This document shows positions 16,688 through 25,064 of a DNA stretch of 64,000 bases, piece by piece. Under the pieces are notes generated by a model. It ran no database searches. It was not told the origin of the DNA and saw nothing but the letters and a program-made list of their open reading frames with translations. Every line of letters starts with the position of its first letter. Position 1 is the first letter of the stretch. Origin of the DNA: Microbacterium sp. BH-3-3-3 (GTDB lineage Bacteria; Actinomycetota; Actinomycetes; Actinomycetales; Microbacteriaceae). The position numbers and the translations under genes were made by a program. The stretch is from the NCBI RefSeq assembly GCF_007679045.1, contig NZ_VEFS01000004.1, positions 62,001 through 126,000 on the forward strand. Direction: 5' to 3'.

Positions 16688-17744
16688 GCCGCGCACGTCG
16701 GCCCAGGTCCCTGAGCCCACCCAGGTCCCTGAGCCTGTCGAAGGGACCGGTACCCGCGAAGCCCGGGGGCCGGGGGCTTCGACAGGCTCAGCCACCGGCG
16801 CGCCGGGTTCAGCCACCTCCGTCACGCCGGCCCCTGAGCCCACCCAGGTCCCTGAGCCCACCCAGGTCCCTGAGCCCACCCAGGTCCCTGAGCCTGTCGA
16901 CGGGACCGGTACCCGGGAAGCCCGGGGGCCGGGGGCTTCGACAGGCTCAGCCACCGGCGCACGCGGCTCAGCCGCCGGCGCCTCAGGCTCGGCCACCGGC
17001 GCGCCGGGGTCAGCGCGCCTCCGCATCGAGACCGGCGACGACCGCGTCGTCGCGACCCTCGACCGCCCCGACGTGCGCAACGCGATCGACCAGGCCATGG
17101 TCGACGAGTTGCACGCCTTGTGCGCCGAACTCGAGGCGGATCCCCGCACGCTCATCGTCACCGGTGCGGGCGGGATCTTCGCCGCCGGAGCCGACATCGC
17201 CCAGCTGCGCGAGCGCACGGGCGACGACGCGCGTCGCGGCATCAATGCGACGGTGTTCGATCGCATCCGGCACCTCCCGATGCCGGTGATCGCCGCCGTC
17301 GACGGCTTCGCCCTCGGCGGGGGAGCCGAACTCGCCTATGCGGCCGACATCCGCCTCGGCACCCCGCGCGTGCGCTTCGGTAATCCCGAGCCGGGCCTCG
17401 GCATCATCGCCGCCGCCGGCGCCTCGTGGCGTCTGCCCGAGATCGTCGGCCACGCCCGCGCGAGTGAGCTGCTGCTCACCGCGCGCGTGATCGACGCCGA
17501 CGAGGCCCTCTCCTGGGGGCTGCTGTCGAGAGTGCACGAGCCCGACGACCTGCTGCCCGCCGCGCACGCGGTCGCCGATCGCATCGCGGCGAACTCCGTG
17601 CGCGCGACGATCCTGACCAAGCGCGCGCTGCTCGCGCCCCGCGCCGACCACCCCGCAATCGACGGCGAGTTGCAGGCCGAGCTCTTCGACAGCGCCGACA
17701 AGCGCGCCCGCATGACCGCGTTCCTCGAGAGGAAGAAGAAGTGA
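16680..17744 (+). CDS. paaF: Enoyl-CoA hydratase PaaF with repeat-encoded N-terminal extension
   Basis: Probable 2,3-dehydroadipyl-CoA hydratase. The crotonase domain is confined to about residues 112-354, with oxyanion-hole IFAAGADIAQL and both catalytic Glu in GGGAELAYA and FGNPEPGLG. Residues 1-110 are Pro/Glu/Thr/Gly low-complexity sequence (repeats of QVPEPT, VPEPVEGTGT, ASTGSATG) encoded by the 25-bp palindrome and an 18-bp tandem repeat. The ATG overlaps the paaJ stop in the usual operon manner, so the start looks ancestral and the repeats inserted in frame behind it. The next gene overlaps by GTGA. Confidence 0.88.
   Translation: MAEPRTSAQVPEPTQVPEPVEGTGTREARGPGASTGSATGAPGSATSVTPAPEPTQVPEPTQVPEPTQVPEPVDGTGTREARGPGASTGSATGARGSAAGASGSATGAPGSARLRIETGDDRVVATLDRPDVRNAIDQAMVDELHALCAELEADPRTLIVTGAGGIFAAGADIAQLRERTGDDARRGINATVFDRIRHLPMPVIAAVDGFALGGGAELAYAADIRLGTPRVRFGNPEPGLGIIAAAGASWRLPEIVGHARASELLLTARVIDADEALSWGLLSRVHEPDDLLPAAHAVADRIAANSVRATILTKRALLAPRADHPAIDGELQAELFDSADKRARMTAFLERKKK
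16703..16949. repeat. Palindromic-repeat insertion in paaF
   Basis: Full palindromes at 16724-16748 and 16883-16907 read in the CCTGAGCCTGTCGA orientation, with inverted half copies (CTTCGACAGGCTCA) at 16777-16790 and 16936-16949. An 18-bp unit beginning CCCAGGTCCCTGAGCCCA is repeated in tandem before each full copy. All reading stays in frame with PaaF. Confidence 0.9.
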
Positions 17745-18661
17745 CCCTTCCCGAGACCACGTCTCCCTCCCGCGCCGGTACCGCCGGCGCGCCCGACTCC
17801 ACGGCCGTCGAAGCCACGGCATCCGTCCCCGCCGTCGTCGGCGTGCTCGGCGGAGGCCGCATGGGCGCCGGGATCGCGCACGCGTTCCTGCTCGCCGGAG
17901 CCCGCGTGCATGTCGTCGAGCGTGACGAGGCCGCCGCCGCCCAGGCGCGGGAGCGCGTCGAGACCGCCCTGGCCCGCTCTGCGGAGAGGGGGACGCAGAT
18001 TCCGGATGCCGACTCCCTCACCACCGGCGTCGACGCAGAAGCGTTCGCCGAGGCGGGCCTCGTGATCGAGGCCGTGCCCGAGGATCGCGACCTCAAGCTC
18101 GACGCTCTGGCGCGGATCGAGGAAGCTGTGCGGGGCGACGCGGTCGTGGCATCCAACACCTCCTCCATCTCGATCGACGCGCTCGCCGCCTCGCTCGCCC
18201 GCCCCGACAGGTTCCTCGGGCTGCACTTCTTCAACCCCGTGCCCGCCTCGGCCCTCGTCGAGGTGGTGACCGGCGATGCCACCACCGCCGCGGTCGTCAC
18301 GCGAGCGACCCAGTGGGTCGAGGCGATCGGCAAGACCGCCGTGGTCGTCCGCGACGCGCCGGGCTTCGCATCGAGCCGCCTGGGGGTCGCACTCGGGCTC
18401 GAGGCGATCCGCATGCTCGAGGAGGGCGTGGCCACCGCGCACGACATCGACACCGCGATGGAGCTGGGCTACCGGCATCCGATGGGGCCCCTCCGCACCA
18501 CCGACATCGTCGGACTCGATGTGCGCCTCGGCATCGCCGAAGAACTCGAGCGCGCGTTCGGCGCGCGTTTCACCCCGCCCGCTTTGCTGCGCGACCTCGT
18601 CGCCCAGGGGCACCTGGGCCGCAAGACCGGCCGCGGATTCTACGAATGGAGCGCCTCATGA
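17741..18661 (+). CDS. paaH: 3-Hydroxyacyl-CoA dehydrogenase PaaH
   Basis: NAD-dependent oxidation of 3-hydroxyadipyl-CoA to 3-oxoadipyl-CoA, 306 residues. The Rossmann motif VLGGGRMGAGIAHAFLLAGA begins near residue 29 after a Ser/Ala-rich opening. The catalytic His lies in FLGLHFFNPVPAS and substrate residues in ASNTSSISI; the C-terminal helical domain has GYRHPMGPLRTTDIVGLDV. GTG 17741 overlaps the paaF stop (GTGA). Confidence 0.92.
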   Translation: MTLPETTSPSRAGTAGAPDSTAVEATASVPAVVGVLGGGRMGAGIAHAFLLAGARVHVVERDEAAAAQARERVETALARSAERGTQIPDADSLTTGVDAEAFAEAGLVIEAVPEDRDLKLDALARIEEAVRGDAVVASNTSSISIDALAASLARPDRFLGLHFFNPVPASALVEVVTGDATTAAVVTRATQWVEAIGKTAVVVRDAPGFASSRLGVALGLEAIRMLEEGVATAHDIDTAMELGYRHPMGPLRTTDIVGLDVRLGIAEELERAFGARFTPPALLRDLVAQGHLGRKTGRGFYEWSAS

Positions 18662-20703
18662 CCTTCCTCCCCAGCTACGTGAACGGCGCCTGGTGGGCCC
18701 CCGAGAGCGACCCCGATGCGGCGATCGTGCGCGACGCCTCGACGGGTGACGAGATCGTGCGCGTCAGCACGCGCGGGCTCGATCTCGCGGGAGTCGTCGC
18801 CTTCGCCCGTGAGACGGGGCAGAAGAGCATCGGCGCGCTGACCTTCCACCAGCGCGCGATGGTGCTGAAGAACCTCGCGATCGCGCTGAACGAGCGCCGC
18901 GAAGAGCTCTACGCCCTCTCGGAGCGCTCCGGCTCGACCCGCCGCGACTCGCTCAGCGACGTCGACGGCGGCATCGGCGTGCTGTTCACCTTCTCGTCGA
19001 AGGCGCGGCGCGAGCTGCCCGCCGGCAAGGTCGTGCTCGACGGACCCATCGAGCCGCTGTCGAAGGACGGCTCGTTCCTCGGCCGGCACGTCTACACGCG
19101 CCTGCCGGGCGTCGCGGTGCAGATCAACGCTTTCAACTTCCCGATGTGGGGTGCGCTCGAGAAGTTCGCCCCGGCCTTCCTCGCCGGGCTCCCTACGATC
19201 GTCAAGCCCGCAACCCCGACGGCCTACGTCGCCGAGGCGTGGGTGCGCATGGTCGTCGAGACCGGTCTGCTGCCCGAGGGAGCGCTGCAGCTGGTGAGCG
19301 GGAGCGTTCCGGGCCTGTTCGACCTGCTCGACCTGGGCGACACGGTCGGGTTCACCGGAAGCGCCTCGACCGCCGAGCGCCTGCGCGCTCAGGCGAAGCC
19401 CGGCGTGCGGTTCACGAGCGAGACCGACTCGATCAACGCCTCGATCCTCGGCCCCGACGCCACCCCCGGTACCCCCGAGTTCGACGCCTACGTGAAGCAG
19501 CTGCTGGTCGAGCTCACGACCAAGGCGGGTCAGAAGTGCACGGCGATCCGCCGCGCGATCGTGCCGACGGGCATGACGGATGCCGTGGCCCGGGCGCTGC
19601 GCGACAAGATCGCCGAGCGCGTGGTCATCGGCGACCCGCGCGTCGAGGGCGTGACGATGGGGCCGGTCGTCTCGATCGCCCAGCGCGACGAGGTGCTGCG
19701 GCAGGTCCGCGCCCTCACCGACGCCGGTGGGCGCTTCGTGGTCGGATCCGCCGAGGCGCCCGAGGGAGCGTCCGCCGACGGCGCGTTCCTTCAGCCGATG
19801 CTGCTCGCCTTCGCGGATGCCGCGACCCCGGCCGTCAACGACATCGAGGCGTTCGGCCCGGTCGCCAGCATCGTCGAGTACGCCGACGTCGCCGAGGCCG
19901 CCACCATCGTGGGCCGCGGCGGGGGATCGCTCGTCACCAGCGTCGCCACCCACGACCCCGACGTCGCGACCGAGCTGCTCACCCGCATGGGCGCGATGAA
20001 CGGACGCGTGCTCTTCCTCGACCGCGACGACGCCCGCACCTCGACCGGGCACGGCGCCCCTGTGCCGCACCTCGTGCACGGCGGACCCGGCCGCGCCGGC
20101 GGCGGCGAGGAGCTCGGCGGCATCCGCTCGGTGCTCCACTACATGCAGCGCACCGCGATCCAGGGCTCGCCCCGCATGCTCACCGCGTTGACCGGGGTGT
20201 GGCATCCGGGAGCTGAGACCGACTCCGCCGGTGTCCACCCGTTCCGCAAACCCCTCTCGGATCTTCGGATCGGGGATGCCGTCGAATCGGCCGAACGCGA
20301 AGTCGCCCTCGACGACATCGAGGTGTTCGCGAACTTCACCGGCGACACGTTCTACGCGCACATGGACGAGGAGTCCGCGGCCGCGAACCCCTTCTTCCCG
20401 GGCCGCGTCGCGCACGGCTACCTGCTCGTGTCGTGGGCGGCCGGACTGTTCGTCGACCCCGCGCCCGGCCCGGTGCTGGCGAACTCGGGGCTCGAGAACC
20501 TGCGCTTCGTCACCCCGGTCTCACCCGGCGACCGCATCCGCGTCGCCCTGACGGCGAAGCAGATCACCCCGCGCGAGACCGACGAGTACGGCGAGGTGCG
20601 GTGGGATGCCGTGATCCGCAACCAGAATGACGAGATCGTCGCGCAGTACGACGTGCTCACACTCGTGGCCAAGACGTGGGCTCCCGTGGCGGTGCCGGCA
20701 TGA
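18658..20703 (+). CDS. paaZ: Bifunctional oxepin-CoA hydrolase/aldehyde dehydrogenase PaaZ
   Basis: Opens the oxepin-CoA ring and oxidises the resulting semialdehyde with NADP. 681 residues, the same length as E. coli PaaZ. Residues 1-520 are an aldehyde dehydrogenase with SFLGRHVYTRLPGVAVQINAF-type substrate region (partly), GFTGSAST and catalytic Cys in KAGQKCTAIRRA. Residues about 540-681 are a MaoC hydratase domain with FTGDTFYAHMD, holding the Asp/His pair. ATG 18658 overlaps the paaH stop (ATGA). Confidence 0.95.
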   Translation: MTFLPSYVNGAWWAPESDPDAAIVRDASTGDEIVRVSTRGLDLAGVVAFARETGQKSIGALTFHQRAMVLKNLAIALNERREELYALSERSGSTRRDSLSDVDGGIGVLFTFSSKARRELPAGKVVLDGPIEPLSKDGSFLGRHVYTRLPGVAVQINAFNFPMWGALEKFAPAFLAGLPTIVKPATPTAYVAEAWVRMVVETGLLPEGALQLVSGSVPGLFDLLDLGDTVGFTGSASTAERLRAQAKPGVRFTSETDSINASILGPDATPGTPEFDAYVKQLLVELTTKAGQKCTAIRRAIVPTGMTDAVARALRDKIAERVVIGDPRVEGVTMGPVVSIAQRDEVLRQVRALTDAGGRFVVGSAEAPEGASADGAFLQPMLLAFADAATPAVNDIEAFGPVASIVEYADVAEAATIVGRGGGSLVTSVATHDPDVATELLTRMGAMNGRVLFLDRDDARTSTGHGAPVPHLVHGGPGRAGGGEELGGIRSVLHYMQRTAIQGSPRMLTALTGVWHPGAETDSAGVHPFRKPLSDLRIGDAVESAEREVALDDIEVFANFTGDTFYAHMDEESAAANPFFPGRVAHGYLLVSWAAGLFVDPAPGPVLANSGLENLRFVTPVSPGDRIRVALTAKQITPRETDEYGEVRWDAVIRNQNDEIVAQYDVLTLVAKTWAPVAVPA

Positions 20704-21386
20704 CCCTGCGGCCGATGATGCGCAACGACAACGCCTCGCGCATGCTCGGCATGGTCGTCGAGCACGACGCGCCGGGGGAGTCCCGCGTCTCGATGACCGT
20801 GCGCGACGACATGCTCAACGGTTTCGCCATCACCCACGGCGGGCTCGTCTTCACCCTCGCCGACACCGCGTTCGCGATCGCGTGCAACGAAGACGAGCGG
20901 GTCACGGTCGCCGGTGGCGCTGACATCACGTTCTTGAAGTCGACCACCGCGGGGCAGACGCTCACCGCGACCGCCGCCCGCCGCGCGCGCAGCGGGCGCA
21001 CGGGCCTGTACGACATCCGCGTGACCGATGAGACGGGCGACCTCGTCGCCGAGGTGCGCGGCCGCAGCATCACGACGGATCGCCGGCCGCCGGCGCCGGT
21101 GGCTGAGCCTGTCGACGCCTCGGGCGTTCAGCGTGGCCCGGTCCCTTCGACAGGCTCAGGGACCTCAGTTTCGCGCGGGAGCGAGGCGGCGCCGGTGGCT
21201 GAGCCTGTCGAAGCCGCGGGCGTTCAGCGTGGCCCGGTCCCTTCGACAGGCTCAGGGACCTCGGTTTCGCGCGGGAGCGAGGCGGCGCCGGTGGCTGAGC
21301 CTGTCGAAGCCCCCGGCCCCCGCGCACTGCACGACCCCGCCCCCGAGCGCGACGAGGCGCTCACGACCACGGAGGTGTCCCGATGA
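20700..21386 (+). CDS. paaI: Hotdog thioesterase PaaI with repeat-encoded C-terminal tail
   Basis: Releases CoA from stalled phenylacetyl-CoA intermediates. The hotdog domain occupies residues 1-127, with the PaaI motif ITHGGLVFTLADTAFAIA holding the catalytic Asp. Residues about 128-228 are a Pro/Gly/Ser tail built from a 96-bp tandem repeat (32 residues: VAEPVE..., GPVPSTGSGTSVSRGSEAAP) made of palindrome copies. The normal family length is about 130-150, so the tail is extra. ATG 20700 overlaps the paaZ stop; the tail ends in the overlap with paaK (ATGA). Confidence 0.9.
   Translation: MTLRPMMRNDNASRMLGMVVEHDAPGESRVSMTVRDDMLNGFAITHGGLVFTLADTAFAIACNEDERVTVAGGADITFLKSTTAGQTLTATAARRARSGRTGLYDIRVTDETGDLVAEVRGRSITTDRRPPAPVAEPVDASGVQRGPVPSTGSGTSVSRGSEAAPVAEPVEAAGVQRGPVPSTGSGTSVSRGSEAAPVAEPVEAPGPRALHDPAPERDEALTTTEVSR
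21104..21309. repeat. 96-bp tandem repeat built from palindromes in paaI
   Basis: Half copies TGAGCCTGTCGA at 21104, 21200 and 21296 and full 25-bp palindromes at 21140-21164 and 21236-21260. Both series have exactly 96-bp spacing, a multiple of three, so frame is preserved. Confidence 0.92.
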
Positions 21387-22693
21387 CCCTGACCGCCGCA
21401 TCGCGCCCCGACTTCCTGGCATCCGTCGATCCGACCGCCATCCCGCTCGAGAGCCTGCGGGCGCTGCAGCTCGAGCGGCTGCAGTGGACCGTGCGCCACG
21501 CCTACGAGAACGTCGCGCTGTACCGACGCAAGTTCGACGAGGCCGGGGTCGGCCCCGACGACATCCGCAGCCTCGACGACATCCGCCTGCTGCCCTTCAC
21601 GACCAAGGGCGATCTGCGCGAGACCTACCCCTTCGGCATGTTCGCGGTGCGGATGGCCGACGTCCGCCGCATCCACGCCTCGTCGGGCACGACCGGGCGC
21701 CCCACCGTCGTCGGCTACACCGCGGGTGACCTCGACCGGTGGGCCGATCTCGTCGCGCGTTCGCTGAGCGCCGCCGGCATCCGTGCCGGGGATCGCGTGC
21801 ACAACGCCTACGGCTACGGCCTGTTCACCGGCGGCCTCGGAGCCCACGCGGGCATCGAGCGCCTCGGCGCGACCGTGATCCCGATGTCGGGCGGGCAGAC
21901 CGCGCGACAGGCGCAGCTCATCCAGGATTTCGAGCCGGATGCCATCCTGTGCACGCCCAGCTACCTCCTGACGATCGCCGACGCCCTCGAGGCGTCCGGC
22001 GTCGACCCGCGCTCGACCTCGCTGAAGGTCGCGGTGCTCGGCGCGGAGCCGTGGACGAACGAGATGCGCCACGAGATCGAGCGTCGCCTCGACCTCGTCG
22101 CGGTCGACATCTACGGCCTGAGCGAGGTGATGGGCCCGGGCGTGGCATCCGAGAGCGCCCTCACCAAGGACGGTCCGCACATCTGGGAAGACCACTTCCT
22201 CCCCGAGACGATCGACGGCGAGAGCGGAGAGCCCGTCGGCGACGGCGAGCTGGGCGAGCTGGTGTTCACCTCGCTCACGAAGGAGGCGTTCCCGGTCATC
22301 CGCTACCGCACCCGCGACCTCACCCGGCTGCAGCCCGGCTCGGCGTTCCCGGCGATGCGGCGCATCGAGAAGATCACCGGCCGCAACGACGACATGATCA
22401 TCCTGCGCGGTGTGAACCTCTTCCCGACGCAGATCGAGGAGATCGTGCTGGGCATCGAGAAGCTCACTCCGCACTTCGTGCTCGAGCTGCGTCGAGAAGG
22501 ACGAATGGATGCCATGACCGTGCGCATCGAGCGGCATCCGGCCCTCGACCGCGAGGTGTGCGAGGCCGCCGGCGTCGTGCTGCAGCAGCGCATCAAGGTG
22601 CTGATCGGCACGACCGTCGACGTGCGCGTCGAGGAACCGGGCGTGCTGCCCCGCAGCGAGGGCAAGTACAAGCGGGTGTACGACCTGCGCTGA
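21383..22693 (+). CDS. paaK: Phenylacetate-CoA ligase PaaK
   Basis: ATP-dependent activation of phenylacetate to phenylacetyl-CoA, the entry step. 436 residues, full length. The adenylate-forming motifs are HASSGTTGRPTVVGYT near residue 98, VDIYGLSEVMGPGVASE near 238, the hinge ITGRNDDMIILRGVNLFPTQIE, and the C-terminal catalytic Lys in GKYKRVYDL. Last gene of the first paa operon; overlaps paaI by ATGA. Confidence 0.95.
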   Translation: MTLTAASRPDFLASVDPTAIPLESLRALQLERLQWTVRHAYENVALYRRKFDEAGVGPDDIRSLDDIRLLPFTTKGDLRETYPFGMFAVRMADVRRIHASSGTTGRPTVVGYTAGDLDRWADLVARSLSAAGIRAGDRVHNAYGYGLFTGGLGAHAGIERLGATVIPMSGGQTARQAQLIQDFEPDAILCTPSYLLTIADALEASGVDPRSTSLKVAVLGAEPWTNEMRHEIERRLDLVAVDIYGLSEVMGPGVASESALTKDGPHIWEDHFLPETIDGESGEPVGDGELGELVFTSLTKEAFPVIRYRTRDLTRLQPGSAFPAMRRIEKITGRNDDMIILRGVNLFPTQIEEIVLGIEKLTPHFVLELRREGRMDAMTVRIERHPALDREVCEAAGVVLQQRIKVLIGTTVDVRVEEPGVLPRSEGKYKRVYDLR

Positions 22694-23020
22694 GGGCCGG
22701 GCGCGCCGGCCGGGCGGGTCGGGCGGGATGCGCCGCGCCTCTCGCGCACAACGCAGGAGATCGGGGAGGCCCCGCTCGAGTCGCCCGCCGGATTGAGGGG
22801 ATCGGGTTCGCCGCGCCGCCGGTTCTCCTGCGGTGCGGCCCGGCCCGCGGTGTGGCCCGGCCCGCGATGCGGCCTCCCCGACGCGGCTCGACGAAGGGGC
22901 CTCGCGCCCGCGCGTCGAGGACGCACCGCTTCGTCGAGGACGCACCCGTCGGGCTGCAATCGGGTGCGTCCTCGACGACCGCGTGCGGTCTCGCGAATGC
23001 GGCGGGGGCCGCGCGGCGCC
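22694..23020. other. Repeat-rich spacer between convergent paaK and HAD genes
   Basis: No gene seen. It holds a perfect 18-bp stem (22931-22948 with 22961-22978, 12-base loop), an extra direct copy of CGTCGAGGACGCACC at about 22910, CGCAGGAGA (22752-22760) with TCTCCTGCG (22824-22832), and CGGGGAGGCC (22762-22771) with GGCCTCCCCG (22871-22880). It is a nested set of inverted repeats larger than one terminator needs. Confidence 0.75.
22931..22978. terminator. Long perfect hairpin between convergent genes
   Basis: 18-bp perfect stem with a 12-base loop and no T tract. Likely bidirectional terminator for paaK and the HAD gene. Confidence 0.55.
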
Positions 23021-23683
23021 TCAGGCCCCCGCGCGCGCGAGGGGCGTGCCGTCGAGCCCGTCGATGAGGTCGCGGAGGCTGTCGAAGACGCTCTCGGCCC
23101 CGGCATCCGTCAGCTCTTCTCGGGAGAAGCCGCCGGTTCGTACCGCGATCGTGGGGACGGATGCCTTCGAGGCGGCGATCGCATCCCAGGGGGAGTCGCC
23201 GATCATGACGCCGTGGGCGCCCGAGACGCGCGCGAGCGCGGTCTGCACCAGATCCGGCGCGGGCTTGCTGGCCTCCACGTCGTCGGACGTCGTCCACGCG
23301 TCCGCGAGCTCGCGCGCGTCGAGCAGATCGAGGAAGTGCTCGACGTGGTCCTTCTTGCCCGAGCTCGCCAGCACGACGCGGAAGCCCCGCTCTTTGACGG
23401 CCAGCAGCAGGTCGTGCGCGCCGTCGAACGGGCGGACCTCGTCGATCATGGGGGAGATCTCCTGGCTCCAGGCACCGCGCAGGGCATCGCCGTGCTCGCG
23501 CTCGACGGCGTCGCCCACGAGTGCGGGGACGAGCTGGTCGCCGCCCTTGCCGATCGAGCGGTGAATCCGCCAGACCGGCAGGACGAGGTCGAAGCGCCGG
23601 AACGCGCGGTACCACGCGAGTGCGTGCTGGTAGTTGGTGTCGACGAGGGTGCCGTCGACGTCGAAGATCGCAGTATCGGCCAT
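23021..23683 (-). CDS. HAD-superfamily phosphatase
   Basis: 220-residue phosphoglycolate-phosphatase-like hydrolase. HAD motif I is FDVDGTLVDTN, motif II LASSGKKDHV, motif III with KPAPDL, and motif IV GVMIGDSPWDAIAA. Substrate is unknown. ATG 23683 is chosen because motif I sits right after it. It separates the two paa operons on the opposite strand and has no clear link to them. Confidence 0.88.
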   Translation of the reverse strand: MADTAIFDVDGTLVDTNYQHALAWYRAFRRFDLVLPVWRIHRSIGKGGDQLVPALVGDAVEREHGDALRGAWSQEISPMIDEVRPFDGAHDLLLAVKERGFRVVLASSGKKDHVEHFLDLLDARELADAWTTSDDVEASKPAPDLVQTALARVSGAHGVMIGDSPWDAIAASKASVPTIAVRTGGFSREELTDAGAESVFDSLRDLIDGLDGTPLARAGA

Positions 23684-23723
23684 GTCCTCACTCCATCCGG
23701 TCGCAGATCGAGGGTCACGGCCG

Positions 23724-23778
23724 TTGCGGCTCGTGCGCACCCCGGCTACACTTTTACTGAACGATCGGTCTGTAAAAG
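23724..23778 (+). promoter_or_regulatory. Promoter and TetR-type operator of the paaA operon
   Basis: TTGCGG (23724-23729), exactly 17 bp, TACACT (23747-23752). The operator at 23751-23778 is a 28-bp imperfect palindrome with outer arms CTTTTAC and GTAAAAG and core ACTGAACGATCGGTCTGT, overlapping the transcript start. The core matches the paaJ operator in its first 15 bases. Repression by a PaaR-type regulator, relieved by phenylacetyl-CoA, is inferred. Confidence 0.85.
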
Positions 23779-23787
23779 GAGTCGACG

Positions 23788-24759
23788 ATGACGATGACCG
23801 CCCCCACGACGGAGGCCCTCGACGGCGAGGCGATGTTCGACGCCCTGATCGAGGCCGACGGACGCATCGAGCCGCGCGACTGGATGCCCGACGGCTACCG
23901 GCGCACGCTCATCCGCCAGATCTCGCAGCACGCGCACTCCGAGATCATCGGCATGCAGCCCGAGGGGGCGTGGATCACCCGGGCCCCGAGCCTCAAGCGC
24001 AAGTCGATCCTGCTCGCGAAGGTGCAGGACGAGGCCGGGCACGGTCTTTACCTGTACTCCGCCGCGCAGACGCTCGGCATCACGCGCGACGAGATGACGC
24101 AGCAGCTGGTCGACGGCAAGGCGCGGTACTCGTCGATCTTCAACTACCCGACCCCGACGTGGGCCGACATGGGCGCGATCGGCTGGCTCGTCGACGGCGC
24201 CGCGATCTGCAACCAGGTGCCTCTGTGCCGTGCGTCCTACGGACCCTACGGCCGCGCGATGGTGCGCATCTGCAAGGAGGAGTCGTTCCACCAGCGCCAG
24301 GGGTTCGAGATCCTGCTGACGCTCATGCAGGGCACCGACGAGCAGCGGAAGATGGCTCAGGATGCCGTGGACCGGTGGTACTGGCCGAGCCTGATGATGT
24401 TCGGACCCCCCGATGACGACTCGCCCAACTCGGCGCAGTCGATGGCGTGGAACATCAAGCGCTTCAGCAACGACGACCTGCGCCAGCGCTTCGTCTCGAT
24501 GCTCGTGCCGCAGGCCGCGGTGCTGGGCGTGACCCTGCCCGACCCCGAGCTGCGCTTCAACGACGAGACGGGCCAGTACGACATGGGCGAGATCGACTGG
24601 ACCGAGTTCCAGGAGGTTCTCGCGGGTCGGGGACCGCTCAACCGCCAGCGCCTGCAGAACCGTCGCGCCGCGCACGAAGAGGGTGCGTGGGTGCGAGAGG
24701 CCGCGGCGGCGTATGCCGCCAAGAAGAGCGCCGCCCGCACCGAGACGGCGGCCGCCTGA
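23788..24759 (+). CDS. paaA: Phenylacetyl-CoA epoxidase catalytic subunit PaaA
   Basis: Di-iron monooxygenase subunit that forms ring-1,2-epoxyphenylacetyl-CoA. 323 residues, full length. The iron ligands lie in [20 protein letters not shown] (ExxH, near residue 77) and [14 protein letters not shown] (EExxH, near 165). AAAAGGAGTCGACG precedes ATG 23788. First gene of paaA-B-C-D-E-G; its stop overlaps the paaB ATG (TGATG). Confidence 0.97.
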   Translation: MTMTAPTTEALDGEAMFDALIEADGRIEPRDWMPDGYRRTLIRQISQHAHSEIIGMQPEGAWITRAPSLKRKSILLAKVQDEAGHGLYLYSAAQTLGITRDEMTQQLVDGKARYSSIFNYPTPTWADMGAIGWLVDGAAICNQVPLCRASYGPYGRAMVRICKEESFHQRQGFEILLTLMQGTDEQRKMAQDAVDRWYWPSLMMFGPPDDDSPNSAQSMAWNIKRFSNDDLRQRFVSMLVPQAAVLGVTLPDPELRFNDETGQYDMGEIDWTEFQEVLAGRGPLNRQRLQNRRAAHEEGAWVREAAAAYAAKKSAARTETAAA

Positions 24760-25064
24760 TGGCCACCCCCGGCGGCAGCCCCGCCGAGACCTGGCCCCTG
24801 TGGGAGGTCTTCGTGCGCGCGAACCGCGGTCTGAGCCATGTGCACGTCGGCTCCCTCCACGCGCCCGACGCCGAGCTCGCGGTGCGCAACGCCCGCGACC
24901 TCTACACCCGTCGCGGCGAGGGCGTCTCGGTGTGGGTCGTGCCCTCGGATGCCGTGACCACGAGCGACCCGGGAGCCAAGGGCGCGTTCTTCGAGTCGCC
25001 CGCGGGCAAGAACTACCGGCACGCGGTGTACTACACCGCGTCAGAGGGGGTGCCGCACCTGTGA
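24759..25064 (+). CDS. paaB: Phenylacetyl-CoA epoxidase subunit PaaB
   Basis: Small structural subunit of 101 residues bridging PaaAC heterodimers. Typical features are WPLWEVFVRANRGLSHVHVGS, YTRRGEGVSVWVVPSDA and the C-terminal YRHAVYYTASEGVPHL. ATG 24759 overlaps the paaA stop, and the stop overlaps GTG of paaC. Confidence 0.95.
   Translation: MATPGGSPAETWPLWEVFVRANRGLSHVHVGSLHAPDAELAVRNARDLYTRRGEGVSVWVVPSDAVTTSDPGAKGAFFESPAGKNYRHAVYYTASEGVPHL

Noticed and set aside
18313..18657. Extended PaaZ N-terminus
   Set aside because: The frame is open upstream only because of high GC. ATG 18658 overlaps the paaH stop and gives the E. coli PaaZ length.
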